This document shows, piece by piece, positions 1 to 10,850 of a stretch of DNA of 64,000 nt. The stretch comes from Gordius sp. MW1 (taxonomy: Eukaryota; Nematomorpha; Gordioida; Gordea; Gordiidae). The translations under genes were made by a program, and so were the position numbers. The notes under the pieces were generated by a model that was given only the letters and a program-made list of their open reading frames with translations, was not told the origin of the DNA and did not search any database. Where the stretch lies: contig OZ038529.1 of NCBI GenBank assembly GCA_964036665.1, positions 12,346,060-12,410,059 on the forward strand. The letters run 5' to 3'. How positions within the stretch are numbered: the stretch's first letter is position 1; each line of letters opens with the position of its first letter.

Positions 1-590
1 ATTTTTAAATTGTTTAGCCAGCTAGAGAATATTGAAATGCCCCAAAAATTTTTACAGAAATTGGTTCGGCCGAATCGTTACTATGATTGGAAAACGGAGT
101 ACATTAAACTCTGTACCCCCTTCACCTACTCTTCTCTCTTTCTTCTCCACCCCCTTCATGTGTGCTTGGATAGATATGGGGGCGGGAGTGGAAGAGAAGG
201 AGAAAGGAAGAGATTGTTGTGTTAGTAAACATCGCGTACGCAGTATGTACTCTAATGTACGACGTTTTCCAGATAGTGGAACGAATTGAGGTTCACGCAA
301 ACGAAAATAAATTTTAATATAGAGGTAAAACAAATATTAAAATAATGAACGAAACTTTAATCTTAAGGACAAAATAATATTTTTCAGTAAAAATCAAAAA
401 TGCCTTGACAATATAGCTACAAAAAAGGTTAAACAAGCATTTTTTACCTTCAACATCGCTTATCTAAAGAACTGGAAGTTTTTAAAACATATAAAAACAG
501 ATTATTGTTCAGCGCAAAATTCTATATCAGAATTAAGGGTCTGATTGCGGGATAGAATCACAAAGTCAATATGTAGACCTGTGTGATTAT
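1..590. repeat. Palindromic-repeat family, right arm (cut by window edge)
   Basis: This stretch matches, with divergence, the centre and right arm of the foldback element at about 3339-4048. Shared landmarks are the segment with AAACATCGCGTACG near 226-240, the AGAGGTAAAAC segment near 320, the sequence around AAAACAGATTATTGTTC near 493, and the end GTAGACCTGTGTGATTA near 573. No protein is encoded: the short open frames here lie in repeat sequence and resemble nothing. The left arm would lie outside the window. Assignment is by direct comparison of the two copies. Confidence 0.6.
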
Positions 591-903
591 CATTAAACTT
601 TCCTATCCTCGCTCGTTATTTTACGGTAAATAGTTAGCATCGCATTGGGAGTTTGATAACCTCAATGTAAATAGAACAGAGCAGAAACCACATGAAAATA
701 AACACATTAAACATCCATCTCACTATCACTTAAGGAGAATCCCCTATGTTCCCGGAAACATATTCATGGGAAATCACTATACTTATTTCTTCGTTATTAT
801 CGCGTAACTTGGTTCTCTCCCCGGGATTTACGAAATTCCATATTGATTATAATGTTCAGGTAATAAATTCATGTAAAAAATGTAAGTGAGGATATATAGT
901 AAA

Positions 904-1090
904 TAACACAGGTCTACAAAAAAAACCATCCTGCAACCAGACCTATAATTTGGCTAAAGAATTTTGAGCTGAATAATCTGTTTTTAGTTTTTTTCCAAAA
1001 CCTCCAGTTTTTTAAAAACCGAGGTTGAAGGTGCAAAAAAGGCCGATTTTAATTTAAGGCTACACTGCCACGGCGTTTTTGACTGATCTA
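904..1090. repeat. Palindromic-repeat family, left-arm fragment
   Basis: The segment starts AACACAGGTCTAC and runs through GCTGAATAATCTGTTTTTAG and GAGGTTGAAGGTGCAAAAA. This matches the left arm of the element at 3339-4048 and the reverse complement of the arm ending near 588. It is probably a truncated copy, or the far arm of the same damaged foldback unit. No coding potential is seen. Confidence 0.6.
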
Positions 1091-1099
1091 AAATAGTTA

Positions 1100-2100
1100 A
1101 ATTAAGTTGCAAAAATTTATTTTTGAGTGTACATAAATATTGAATAAAAGAAAGCAGGTCAAATTGCGATCTTTACGATTTTTGAACGAGTATAATTCAA
1201 GAACCATTGAAGAAGAAGAACTAAAATTATATCAGATGATTCAACCCTAGCCAATCTCTCAAATTTTATTAAAACTCTTTTTTTATCTGCAGTAGTTTTT
1301 GGAGGGGGGAAGAAGAGACGAGGGAAGAATTATTCACAACAGTATTATAAAAGTCAAACTTCCATTCTAGATAATACAGGGTTGGCAACCTAAGTGTTTA
1401 AATTATTTTTCCACTAAAACATTATTTAAAGGGAATTTCAATAATGCTAAACAACTTTGAAATGTACAAAAAAGGTTTGATAGGGTTAAACTTGACAAAT
1501 ATATAGAATCAGCATAATTTAATCAGAAGGATATTACAGTTTGATGCATAAAAATAGTTAACATTATTGCAAAATGTATTTTATAAATGTTTGCAAGAGT
1601 AAAATTGGATATCATACATGTTTTCATAACAACATATCTCTATTTACCTTAGTAGCTATCCGCTTTGTAAACTTCCTTTTGATTTAACGCATCGGTTTCT
1701 TCAATTGCTGCAGTTATAGAAAGTATTGTTATTTTGCTTATCGTTAACATAATAAAAATTGTCCTTAAGATAAATTTTTGTCAAAAATACGTAGAAGCGT
1801 GGAAGCGATTTAAGGCCCTAGGCACTAAGGGAACAATACCTTTGTTCATGTTTAAGTGATCAGCTATCTCGTAAACTAAAATCTTAACAATTTTAAACCT
1901 CTTGGAAAACATCTTGCCAGAACATTACAAAATAATATTGTCAAACTTTGTAATTAGGTTGCTATTAGTATTTATAATCCATACTAAATCTAGTTAAAAG
2001 GAACTTGGTGAATGCAACCACCTCGTGTGATTTCATATTATTGAATCTAGTTTTTACATGATGTCGGTAAGTGCATTAGAATTGTCATCAGTTGACCATT
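1100..2100. other. Intergenic, nothing recognised
   Basis: AT-rich sequence upstream of COA3. I see no open frame with family resemblance, no tandem array and no clear terminal repeats. It probably holds the COA3 promoter and 5' leader, but no element can be picked out with confidence. Confidence 0.4.
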
Positions 2101-2108
2101 TTTAAAAC

Positions 2109-2379
2109 ATGAGGCTTATTAAGAATTTATTCTGCCAGATAAAACCAACAATTACTAATGTTGATAAATTTTACATGGAGCAAATAGAAAAGGAAGTCGA
2201 TCAAAGATTTAAAATGCAGAAGCGACGGGCATTTAAGGCAAATGTTTTTGGCTTAACCTTAGGGATAACTGTTATCCTTATATGTAAATTTATATCTTTA
2301 AATTTCAACTAATTTAGATGTGAGAACCATCTTTTCTGTAAAACAAGAATCATTCTTGGATGATCTCTCAGACGAATAG
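2109..2379 (+). CDS. COA3: Cytochrome c oxidase assembly factor 3 (COA3/CCDC56), two exons
   Basis: Small inner-mitochondrial-membrane protein that, in known animals, stabilises newly made COX1 during complex IV assembly. Exon 1 is 2109-2283 and exon 2 is 2318-2379; the 34-nt intron 2284-2317 starts GTAAATTT and ends TAATTTAG. Splicing gives 78 residues. The order is that of COA3: a charged helix with YMEQIEKEVDQRFKMQKRR at about 19-37, one membrane segment at about 41-58, then a tail whose FSVKQESFLDDLSDE matches the family's conserved S-x-x-Q-E-x-F-L-D-[DE]-L end. Without splicing the frame stops at 2312 and the hallmark tail is lost, which decides the model. The start is the first ATG of the frame. 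The protein is slightly short at the N-terminus, so an upstream exon is possible. Confidence 0.85.
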
Positions 2380-3338
2380 TAGAATAACTTTCTTGTTCAA
2401 CTGGAAAGAAACATTTTATATTCAAAATATAAAATCAAGTCATTTTGTAAGCCTGAATTTTGTCACTGTTATAGAAAAAATACTTTAAAGATAAATAGTG
2501 CAATACTATTTTTATTTACAAATTGTAGACACTACACAATTTTAATATGATTATTATTTTTAATTTTTTGTACATTGAAAATGAGTTTCTAAACCTTGAC
2601 ACCCTTATCTAATATTTGGATATAGGTTGAACTTTCAAATTTCATTATGTCCCTTATTAAATCATAAACTCCCCCCCCCTTCCGATCTAATTAATTTAGG
2701 CTACACCCATCTGGTTTAATTATAGTAGTTAATATAGAGTCTATTGACTTAAAGAAGGCATTGGATACTGTACTAAAAAGCATACTTTATAGTTTGCTAC
2801 CTTAGATACATCATAATTTAGCAAATGAAGACATCTAACATTATTTTTATAGTAATTTTAGCAAATTTATTGTATTATAAATATTTACGAGTTTTATTAG
2901 ACAGACTCATAAAATAAAGATGATTGTGTTTAAATTCATGTATTTATTCTTTTTGGATTTAATTCAAATTTAGAAGCTATGAAGCTAAAAATATTCTACA
3001 TAGTGTTAGTATATAATTATGTGCAGAAACATTAAGAACACCATCAACCATAAAATTCTTAACTGAATGCAGAGCTAACAAAGCAGATAAAATTATTATG
3101 TATCTTATTATTATTAATTTTTATAACAAATTGTTAAGATAAATTTATTTGTTTTAAAGCTGAAAAACATTCAGAGCGAGTTTGTCAAGACGAATAAAAT
3201 AAGCTATAAAGTTAAGTGTTATATACCTGAAAAATGTTCAGAGCGAGTACTGACATAAAGAAAAGGTAACTTCCCTATCATGGATAAACACTTTGTTTCA
3301 AATTCCAAAGGCAACACCTTTAATTTAATGAATAATTA
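2380..3338. other. Intergenic, nothing recognised except a small repeated phrase
   Basis: AT-rich sequence downstream of COA3. A short phrase containing AACATTCAGAGCGAG appears near 3167 and again near 3236 (as AATGTTCAGAGCGAG). No other structure or coding potential was recognised. A C run lies near 2671. Confidence 0.4.
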
Positions 3339-4048
3339 TACAAGTCTATAAATATTGACTTTGTGAATCCATCCCGCCATCAAACCAATAATTCTGATCG
3401 AGAATTTTGTGCTGAATAATCTGTTTTTAATTTATTTCTGATTCCAGTTCCTTAGATAAACAAGGTTGACGGTGCAAAAAATGCCTATTATAACCTTTTT
3501 TGAGGCTATATTGCCAGGCATTTTTGATTTATCCTGAATAAAATATTAATTTATCCTGTATATTAAAGTTTCGTCCATTATTTTAATTTTTGTTTCACCT
3601 CTTTATTTAAATTTATTTGCGTTTAGGTGAACCTCTTCCCTTTTGCTAAATTCGTCTCAGTATTTCTGGAAAACGTAGTACATTTTTAGAGTACATACTA
3701 CGTACGCGATGTTTACTAATGCATCGCTTTTTCCTTTCATATCATAGCCTAACGAATTTTGATAAGAGTTCATGTACACGCGAATAAATTGAAATATAGA
3801 GGTGAAACATAAAAATTAAAATAACGAACTTATAGATGAAACTTTAATCTACAGGAATAAATTATTGTATTTCAATTTAAATTAAAAATGGTGGCAATTT
3901 AGTCTCAAACGGTTAAAATAGGCATTTTTCGCACCTTCAACCTCTAAAAGGGAAGTTATGAAACAAAACTAAAAACAGATTATTGTTCTGCGCAAAATAT
4001 CAGAATTATAGGTCAGACTACAGGATGGTTTTTTTTGTAGACCTGTGT
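3339..4048. repeat. Foldback (palindromic) element, about 710 bp
   Basis: The left half (ACAAGTCTA... from about 3340) and the reverse complement of the right half (...GTAGACCTGT to about 4046) carry the same landmarks in the same order: CTGTTTTTA, GGTTGA[AC]GGTGC, ATGCCTATT, TTTCACCTCT and GTACATACTACG or its variants. The arms are about 330-350 bp and meet around the GTACGCGATG segment near 3700. No coding region is present. Partial copies of the same family lie at 1-590 and 904-1090. Confidence 0.7.
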
Positions 4049-4306
4049 TATGGTAATCAATAAAATTTTCAATAGTGATTATGACAAAATTATTCTGATG
4101 ATCTTTATAGTTTGTAGAGATATCCATTAGCCTTCCTTATCAAATTCCAGGTTCAAAACCTTTTCTTCCTTGTTAACTCTTCTTTTGAAATCCACAACAA
4201 GTGGTCTTTGCCTAAAGATCTTTTCTCACGGTACTTTGCATCCTTAATCATCCATAAATTCGTTCGCTGAAGCCTATAGTTAATTTGACCAAAAAGTTTT
4301 TTGTGA

Positions 4307-4555
4307 ATCAACATGCCGAAAACCATCTTGCCGAATTGAATGTCCCAATGTTAAAAAATGTCCCCCAATTAGAAAATGACAAAAAAGCATATTAATCATT
4401 GAATTTCGGATTAAAGCTAAAATTTAGGTATTTTTTATAATAAAATTGATAATTATTATAAAAAGTATTAATTTAGGGCCTTCTTTATGATAATGGGGAG
4501 ATGGTCGTTAATGTCCCGGGGTGAATTCGGCAAGATGGTTTTCGGCAAGTTGATA
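4307..4555. mobile_element. Short MITE with about 30-bp terminal inverted repeats
   Basis: Left end TCAACATGCCGAAAACCATC and right end GATGGTTTTCGGCAAGTTGA are inverted copies that extend through CTTGCCGAATT / AATTCGGCAAG. The element is about 250 bp and non-coding, with repeated AATGTCCC phrases inside. A related fragment with CAACATGCCGAATTTTAGG occurs near 35837. The superfamily is not determined. Confidence 0.7.
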
Positions 4556-4869
4556 GGGCACTGTTTTTCACTTCTTAGATCACGGTATGAGCTTCGCACC
4601 TTTTAAGATAAGAATTAATTATCGCCATTACAGTTGAGATATTTAAAGAAGTTCCAATCCTTCCTGTTTTTCAGACCAAGGCCATGATTTCCATGTTATG
4701 TTTATAGTCGGTGTATTGTTCACTTCGCGTATCGTTTGATATCGCGTAAGTCAATCAAACACGTCAATCATGTATTTCTGCACTATAATTGCAAAAAAGA
4801 TTATTATAGGCTGGTATAAATGTCAATCAAAAATTGTGGTTTGTTATACAATAATTTTGTAAGATTTTT

Positions 4870-4999
4870 CAATAAAGGTTTAACATAATATAAATTAAGC
4901 TTCAAATATTTTTTTTAATAAAGGTTTAACATAATATAAATTAAGCTTCATTAAATATTTAATTTTAACTATTATAAACAAATTCAATTAATTTATATG
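4870..4999. repeat. AT-rich dispersed repeat (unit of the 5.3-5.9 kb array)
   Basis: The phrase TAAAGGTTTAACATAATATA followed by AATTAAGCTTCA is present twice here, near 4875 and 4920, and recurs near 5608. The block is interrupted at 4999 by the hAT derivative 5000-5306 and continues after it. Confidence 0.5.
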
Positions 5000-5306
5000 C
5001 ATGGGCGTAGGCAAGGGGGGGGGGCGGCTGCCCCCCTAATTTAAAAAAAAAATTTCAATACAAAAACCCTTAGAAATTAAAAAAAAATATGATTTGCCCC
5101 CCCTCCCTAATTAGAGGGGGGCAGCCGGACCCCCTGCCCCCACTGCCTAATTAGGGGAGTTGCGTTTGCTCTCAGGAAAATTTTAGAGGAAAATTTTTGG
5201 TTGTGGATAGTCGAGACCTTTTTTTTTGCTCTCAGGAAAATTTTTTTTTTAATCTGCTCTCTCCCCCCCCCCCCCCCCCCTAATTCAAAACCTGGCTACG
5301 CTCATG
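5000..5306. mobile_element. Non-autonomous hAT element with poly-G/C subterminal runs
   Basis: The ends are imperfect inverted repeats: CATGGGCGTAGGC at the left and GGCTACGCTCATG at the right. Both sides are flanked by TTTATATG (4992-4999 and 5307-5314), a perfect 8-bp target duplication as expected for hAT. Inside are long G and C runs and two copies of a TTTGCTCTCAGGAAAATTTT phrase. There is no transposase. Related fragments with the same GGGCGTAG and CTAATTCAAAACCTG signatures lie near 15062-15257, 16130-16290 and 63160-63330. Confidence 0.8.
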
Positions 5307-5314
5307 TTTATATG

Positions 5315-5875
5315 TATTAAGTTTATTAAACTATTATAAAAAGTGAGGAACTTAAATAATATTTAATTTTAACTAATATAAACAAATTCAATTAATTTAT
5401 ATGTATTAAGTTCTTTAAACTATTATAGAAACTTGGGAACTTAAATAATTATTTTATATAAAGGTCTTATAATCCCTGATGATCTTAGGTGTCATATATT
5501 CGGTTTTAATTCTTTTATAAGTGATCCAATCTATATAAATATTGCTTATTAAATTGATTTTGCATCTGATAAAGCTGTTATAATGTATTAAATATTTTTT
5601 TAATAAGGGTTTAACATAATATAAGTTAAGCTTCATTAAATATTTAATTTTAACTATTATAAACAAATTCAATTAATTTATATGTATTTAGTTTTTTAAA
5701 CTATTATTAAAAGTGGGGAACTTAAATAATTATTTTATATAAAGGATCTTATAATCCCTGATGATCTTAGGTGTCATACATTTGGTTTTAATTCTTTTAT
5801 AAGTGATCCAATCTATATAAATTTAGTTTATTAAATTTATTTTGCATCTGATAAAGCTGTTATAATATAAAATAA
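5315..5875. repeat. AT-rich tandem duplication, period about 280 bp
   Basis: A unit containing TTATATAAAGG, TCTTATAATCCCTGATGATC and AAGTGATCCAATCTATATAA occurs near 5453 and again near 5733. The second copy is partial. The open frame on the minus strand at 5454-5672 lies entirely inside this repeat and is not regarded as a gene. Confidence 0.55.
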
Positions 5876-5879
5876 TGAT

Positions 5880-6320
5880 ATTGATATTTTTATTTTAATA
5901 AATACATATTTTTAGCCATTACATATCATCTTTATTGGAAAAAGGCACATTAAAACCATGTTTTGTCAAACATCAATTAGACATTGAAATAAGAATAACA
6001 TATTTTATTTATAGTAAATATAAAGTAAAATCAGTATATATAAAACAATTGTAACAATTAAAAATATTTTATATAAAGTAAAAACAGTATATATAAAACA
6101 AATAACAATTGTAACAATAAAGTAAAAACAATATAAATAAAACAATTGTAACATTTAAAAATATTTTATAAACAACTATCAAATATATAGGAATCGTTCT
6201 ATTTTTCATATAATCCATAATCTCAGCAAAACCATATTCTTCCATTCTATTAAGTAAATGCTAAATTAATCAAAGTATAAATTAAGTAGTTTAATGTTTA
6301 TAATATTAGGGACTTATAAG
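5880..6320. repeat. AT-rich low-complexity region with short tandem units
   Basis: Near 6020-6150 a unit of about 55-60 bp with ATATAAAACAATTGTAAC and AAAGTAAAAACAGTATAT is repeated about three times with changes. Nothing else is recognised. Confidence 0.45.
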
Positions 6321-6768
6321 GCATACATCTAAAAAGGTAAATAACAAACTTTTGCATTAGCTTATATTTATAATCTGAGGAACTTACTTATTACAAAATA
6401 CAAAGTTTAATACAAATTCAACAATTATAGAAGCATACATCTAAAAAGGTAAATAACAAACTTTTGCATTAGCTTATATTTATAATCTTTGGAACTTGCT
6501 TATTACAAAATACAAAGTTTAATACAATTTCAACAATTATAGCAGCATACATCTAAAAAGGTAAATAACAAACTTTTGCATTAGCTTATATTTATAATCT
6601 TAGGAGCTTACTTATTACAAAATACAAAGTTTACTACAATTTCAACAATTATAGAAGCATACATCTAAAAAGGTAAATAACAAACTTTTGCATTAGTTTA
6701 TATTTATAATCTTAAGAACTTACTTATTACAAAATACAAAGTTTAAAACAATTTCAATAATTATAAAG
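6321..6768. repeat. 112-bp tandem repeat, four copies
   Basis: GCATACATCTAAAAAGGTAA starts at 6321, 6433, 6545 and 6657, and a degenerate fifth start (GCATACATATAA) lies at 6769. The period is 112 bp each time and the copies differ at a few positions, so this is a small satellite-like array. It has no coding content. Confidence 0.85.
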
Positions 6769-7032
6769 GCATACATATAATGAAATTTTTTCAATAGCTG
6801 ATTATATTGGTGAAAAAGTTTGCAAATTACGTGATCTCAAATGCATGTCAATACGTGAAATGAAATGTATATTTTTCCGAAATTTGAACAAATCATGTTA
6901 CTCAAAAAATCACGTGATTGACAAAAAAGTATTTCGTGTTTTCAAGAATGTGGAGGCGTGATTGACGTAGACGCGATCTCAAACGCTACGTCGTCTCATA
7001 CGCTACACCGAGACTTTGTTTTTTCATTTGGG

Positions 7033-7309
7033 CAGGCGCGTAGCCAGGATTTTCTCAAGGGGGGGGGGAAAATTTCAAAAATTTTAAAAACTTCATCGGG
7101 AGTAGGAGCTAACTCCCGATGAATTGTCAATAAAGCCAATCCATTTAATCTATTCTTAGACATGGTATTTCTAATGTCAGTTTTTAGCCTCCTCAGCGTT
7201 GAGAAGCTATAAAAAATCTTTTTAATCTTTGCCAAGGGGGGGGGGGGGAATAGGGGGGGGGAATTTCCCGTTCCCCCCCCCCCCCCCCCCCCTTATTTAC
7301 GCCATTGCG
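7033..7309 (-). mobile_element. Short hAT derivative retaining a transposase C-terminal fragment
   Basis: The ends CAGGCGCGTAGCCAGG and (reverse complement) CGCAATGGCGTAAATAAGG are similar, and ATTTGGG flanks both sides (7026-7032 and 7310-7316), suggesting a 7- to 8-bp target duplication. The minus strand (about 7080-7232) reads FSTLRRLKTDIRNTMSKNRL followed by NGLALLTIHREL. This is typical of the C-terminal dimerisation region of ZMYM/hAT-type transposases. Long G and C runs flank it. Only the tail of the transposase is present, so it is non-autonomous. The family call is from remembered motif patterns. Confidence 0.65.
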
Positions 7310-7752
7310 ATTTGGGTCTTTCTGCCCAATATTATAATTAACGAGGCATTTTTATATTTAAAAATTGTATTCAAAAATAATATAAAATTGGTTTTTAAAA
7401 ACAAAATTGAGATCATGAAATTTATTTTGAGTTCTTAAGCTTTCCATTTATGTTATTAGTGATATGTTCCTACTTCAAAACATGTAAATGGTATTTTATA
7501 AAATTAGTAGGAGGCATATATTTCAACAACCTTTATGAATATATAAATATGTATCGCATGCGAATATTTTCTAATTAGCTATATTTTAAGCAGTAATGTT
7601 GAGTCAATTTCCACCCCCTGCCATGCGCCTCCTTTGAGTTGGGAGATAAATAAACCGGTATAATTTTACACATTATTCAATAAAGTCTAAGGACTTGTCC
7701 AATAGCTAATCTAATAATAAGAGTATGTAATCAATAATTTTCAATCCGTTTA

Positions 7753-7992
7753 TATAAATTTCATTGTATAAAATCGGTGGATTTGGGTTGATAGCGTAGG
7801 TAGAGGGAAATGGAACGCGATATTTCTGGCTATAAAAGCCCCTCATCAGGGGAAAAAATAATAAAAATAAAAAAGGAGAAGATGAAGTCTCGAAAATTAA
7901 AAATGAAATAAAGTGAGTAAATACGGAGATATAGATATAAAAAACAATAGAAATTACAAAACTGGTTATAGCGAGAAATTGACAATAGCGAT
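7753..7992 (-). repeat. Penelope-like element pseudo-LTR, left copy
   Basis: The minus strand of this segment matches the plus strand of 10018-10246 almost throughout, so the two form an inverted pair about 2 kb apart. Penelope-like retroelements are known to carry such pseudo-LTRs in direct or inverted order. The segment contains CTGATGAGGGGC, a short loop, GCC and AGAAATAT on the minus strand, which is the conserved core of a hammerhead ribozyme with a small helix II. I could not draw a convincing helix I. Confidence 0.7.
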
Positions 7993-8224
7993 TGTAGGGA
8001 TGGATGTTTTTATAACAATATAATAAGTACACATGGAGTAAGGAAAAAGGTGCGAAAAATAGCTAAATAATAAAAGGCGAAAAAAGAGAAATAGGGGGGA
8101 TCACAGGTATTTTATGTATAAATACAATAACTGTGCTTAACAATAATAGTATTTGTAATGAAAGGATAGTTAGACATAGTGAATTATATATATAGATGTG
8201 TGGATGGATTAGTCGTTGATTTTG

Positions 8225-8470
8225 TTTGTTTGTTTTTGGGGCTTAAGGCGTTCGATGCTTTCTACGAACTTCCTTTCTTTGTTGTATCGCGCTCTTTAAA
8301 GAATAGTCGGGTTGTCCAAATCTGCAATTGTTGATTCTAACGGTAGTTCGGTGAAGGGGGAGTAGGTCGCGCATCTTTGCGGCTTTGTGTCAAGATTCTT
8401 TTTTGTTGTTGTTGTTGTTTCTCCCAGCCTAAAAATTGATAGAAATCGACGCCCCTTATATAAATAAAAT
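8225..8470 (-). pseudogene. Penelope-like element GIY-YIG region, diverged second copy
   Basis: This segment parallels 8526-8810 in the same orientation: GCTTTCTACGAACTTCCTTT versus GCTTTCTACGAATTTCCTTT, then the GGTCGGGTTGTCC-like and CGCGCATCTT-like stretches, ending near CGACGCCCCTTATATAAATA. It is therefore a second, decayed 3' end of a Penelope-like element placed head to tail after the first. It has lost its reading frame, with small deletions and a (TTG)n expansion near 8403. Confidence 0.6.
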
Positions 8471-8815
8471 TAGGGTATTATGATATTATAAAGGTAGGTG
8501 CGGCTGGTGTGCTTGTAGCTTCGAAATTGGTCGGGTTGGTCGTTAATTTTCGGCTTGAGGCGGTCGATCAGGACGCTTTCTACGAATTTCCTTTCTTGGT
8601 TGAATCGTGCTTTGTAAAGAACGGTCGGGTTGTCCCAATCAATGCTATGTTGATTGGTTAGCAAGTGTTCGGCCACGGCGGAGTGTGTTGCGCATCTTGT
8701 TAACGGGGCCTTGTGTTCTTGGATTCTTTGTGCTAAGGTTCTTTTAGTTTCTCCAACGTAAAATTGGTCGCAATCGGCGCAGGAGATTTTATAAATAAAT
8801 AAACTAGATTTTGAT
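8440..8815 (-). pseudogene. Penelope-like element GIY-YIG endonuclease domain
   Basis: The minus strand encodes, from about 8810 down, a segment with CADCDQFYVGETKRTLAQRI then QEHK, followed by the open stretch from 8676 to 8470 that includes NQHSIDWDN and ERKFVESVLI. The cysteine pair, YVGET-K-x-L-x-x-R and the E-H-K after it are those of the GIY-YIG endonuclease that ends Penelope-like retroelement proteins and nicks target DNA. The upstream link to the reverse transcriptase (9088-9480) is broken by stops and a shift, so the gene is not intact. Confidence 0.8.
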
Positions 8816-9087
8816 CTGTAATGTTATTAATGTGTTTAATTAATGAGAATAGGTTGGATGTGGTTTTCCGAGAAAACTTGAAATTGTCTATTGTGAACAT
8901 GTAAAATCTTTTTTATTTCTTTTAGGAAATTATTACTAAGATTAGTGTTAAAGGGAATAGAGATATAATGATCTGTATTAGGAGTGGAGTCTACATTAGT
9001 TGACATTTTAGGGAATTAAAAATTTATTATTAATGTTTGAGCAAATCAAGGGGATAATTTAACTCTAAAAATCTTTGTGTTATATTT

Positions 9088-9480
9088 TCAATGTCTATCA
9101 GATTCTAGAGAGCAATGAGTTATAGCTCTTTTAACCATCATCCTAAAAGTGTTGATTTTAAAAAATGAGGGGGAGTGGCTGTGCCATGGTATAAATTGTG
9201 TTGTGATAATTTTGTCATTAAGGTTGTGGAGGGTTACATCTAAAAATGGTAACTGTTTGTTGGATTCTATTTCCACTGTAAAGATTATATTTTTATGAAA
9301 TAAATTCAACACATTCAAGAAGTCCTTTAAGTCAGTGGTTAGGTTATGAGGCCAAATACATAAAATATCATCAACGTATCTGGCATAAAAAGGGGGGAAT
9401 AAACTGAAGGTTTGTATGTAGGATTCTAGTTCGTTAAGGAATATGTTAGAAATAATTGGAGCAAGGGGATTACCCATAGC
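9088..9480 (-). pseudogene. Penelope-like element reverse transcriptase fragment
   Basis: The 129-codon frame starts MGNPLAPIISNIFLNELE and contains the catalytic YVDD box (ARYVDDILCIW), then LPFLDVTLH. The GxPLAPxxSNIFL and FxRYVDD spacing matches reverse transcriptases of Penelope-like elements, which copy their RNA at a nicked target. Only fingers/palm motifs from about the fourth block onward remain in frame; the N-terminal part has been replaced by a duplicated segment (9599-9969). It lies just 5' (on the minus strand) of the GIY-YIG region, as in complete elements. Confidence 0.85.
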
Positions 9481-9969
9481 ATTACCATCAATTTGATTAT
9501 AATTAATGTTATTTAACTGAAAATTATTTGTTGTGCAAAAATTTAATAAATTTTAATGATAGTTTTGGTAAAGGGGGGTTGTTGAATTTTGTCATAAAGG
9601 TTGTTGAGGGTTACATCTAAAAATGGTAACTGTTAGATTCTATTTCCACTGTAAAGATTATCTTTTTATGAAATAAATTCAACACATTTAAGAAGTCCTT
9701 TAAGTCAGTGGTTAGGTTATGAGGCCAAATACATAAAATATCATCAACGTATCTGGCATAAAAGGGGGGAATAAACTGGAGGTTTGTATGTAGGATTCTA
9801 GTTCGTTAAGGAATATGGTAGAAATAATTGGAGCAAGGGGATTACCCATAGCATTACCATCAATTTGATCATAATTCATGTTATTAAACAGAAAATTATT
9901 TGTTGTGCAAAAATTTAATAAATTTTAAAGATAGTTTTGGTAAAGGGGGGTTGTTGAATTTTGTCATAA
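9222..9969. repeat. Tandem duplication inside the Penelope-like reverse transcriptase
   Basis: The block from GAGGGTTACATCTAAAAATG near 9230 to GTTGAATTTTGTCATAAAGG near 9597 is repeated from 9599 to 9969 with few changes. One copy has lost a few bases around the TGTTTGTTGG stretch. The unit is about 375 bp. It duplicates the palm region, including the YVDD codons, so the array cannot encode a single normal protein. Confidence 0.8.
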
Positions 9970-10017
9970 AGTTTCAAGCAATAATATATGGCATGGTCTA
10001 GAGGAATGTTTGTATTA

Positions 10018-10246
10018 TCCATTTCTCGCTATAACCAGTTTTGTAATTTCTATTGTTTTTTATATCTATATCTCCGTATTTACTCACTTTACTTCATTTT
10101 TAATTTTCGAGACTTCATCTTCTCCTTTTTTATTTTGATTCTTTTTTCCCCTGATGATGGGCTTTTATAGCCAGAAATATTGCGTTCCATTTCCCTCTAC
10201 CTACGCTATCAATCCAAATCCACCGATTTTATACAATGAAATTTAT
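10018..10246 (+). repeat. Penelope-like element pseudo-LTR, right copy
   Basis: Inverted partner of 7753-7992. Shared text includes TCTCGCTATAACCAGTTTTG, CTATATCTCCGTATTTACTC and CTACCTACGCTATCAA. It carries CTGATGATGGGC, a short loop, GCC and AGAAATAT, the same hammerhead-like core as the left copy with one change in helix II. The open frame 9988-10170 falls in this repeat and is not taken as a gene. Confidence 0.7.
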
Positions 10247-10249
10247 AAT

Positions 10250-10850
10250 AATAAGAGGCTCAATTTTAATTATTATAATATGTGAGAATTAACACATAAA
10301 ATAATGAACACATTAGTAATTTATTAAAACAAGTAACCTTTTTAATATCACTTAATCCATATTTTTCTGTATCCCATTTATTTTACAAACTATTAGAGAT
10401 ATAGAATTTTCGCTATGTATTACATATAATTTTAGTATGGATACATCCAATTAGGACACTTTTTATATTTATTTAGACATGTAAACAAATTGATTCACAG
10501 CCATTTACGATTTATACTTAACTCGTCTAACGCACAAGTAATCTACGCACAAAAAATTGTAATTTAAACATTATTATATAAGTATATCTATTATTTATAA
10601 CAATATAAAGTATTGTAAATGCATATTAACTTATTATAAAGCATTTAATCTAACCTATGAAAGAAAATATATAGGCAGCAATAAAAATTTAAACTTCATA
10701 TATTATATGCTTAATATAAAAGAAAATATATATGCAGCAATAAAAAAGTTAAACTTCATATATTATATCCTTAATATTTGTTTTTACAACCTTTTAAAGC
10801 GTTTTTAACATGATTAAATATAAATTAATTAGTTATAAGCATTCTTTGCA
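10250..10850. repeat. AT-rich intergenic with a two-copy tandem repeat
   Basis: Near 10660-10775, the unit AAAGAAAATATATA-GGCAGCAATAAAAA-GTTAAACTTCATATATTATA (given here in pieces with variants) occurs twice with a period of about 65 bp. The rest shows no gene. It lies upstream of the SR-protein gene and should contain its promoter. Confidence 0.45.

Noticed and set aside
2109-2312. COA3 frame read without splicing (67 residues ending KFISLNFN)
   Set aside because: Removing the 34-nt GT-AG segment joins the frame to FSVKQESFLDDLSDE, the conserved COA3 tail; the unspliced reading lacks it.
7706-8032. 108-codon minus-strand open frame with membrane-like composition
   Set aside because: It coincides with the Penelope-like pseudo-LTR, which has an inverted copy at 10018-10246 with a different frame.
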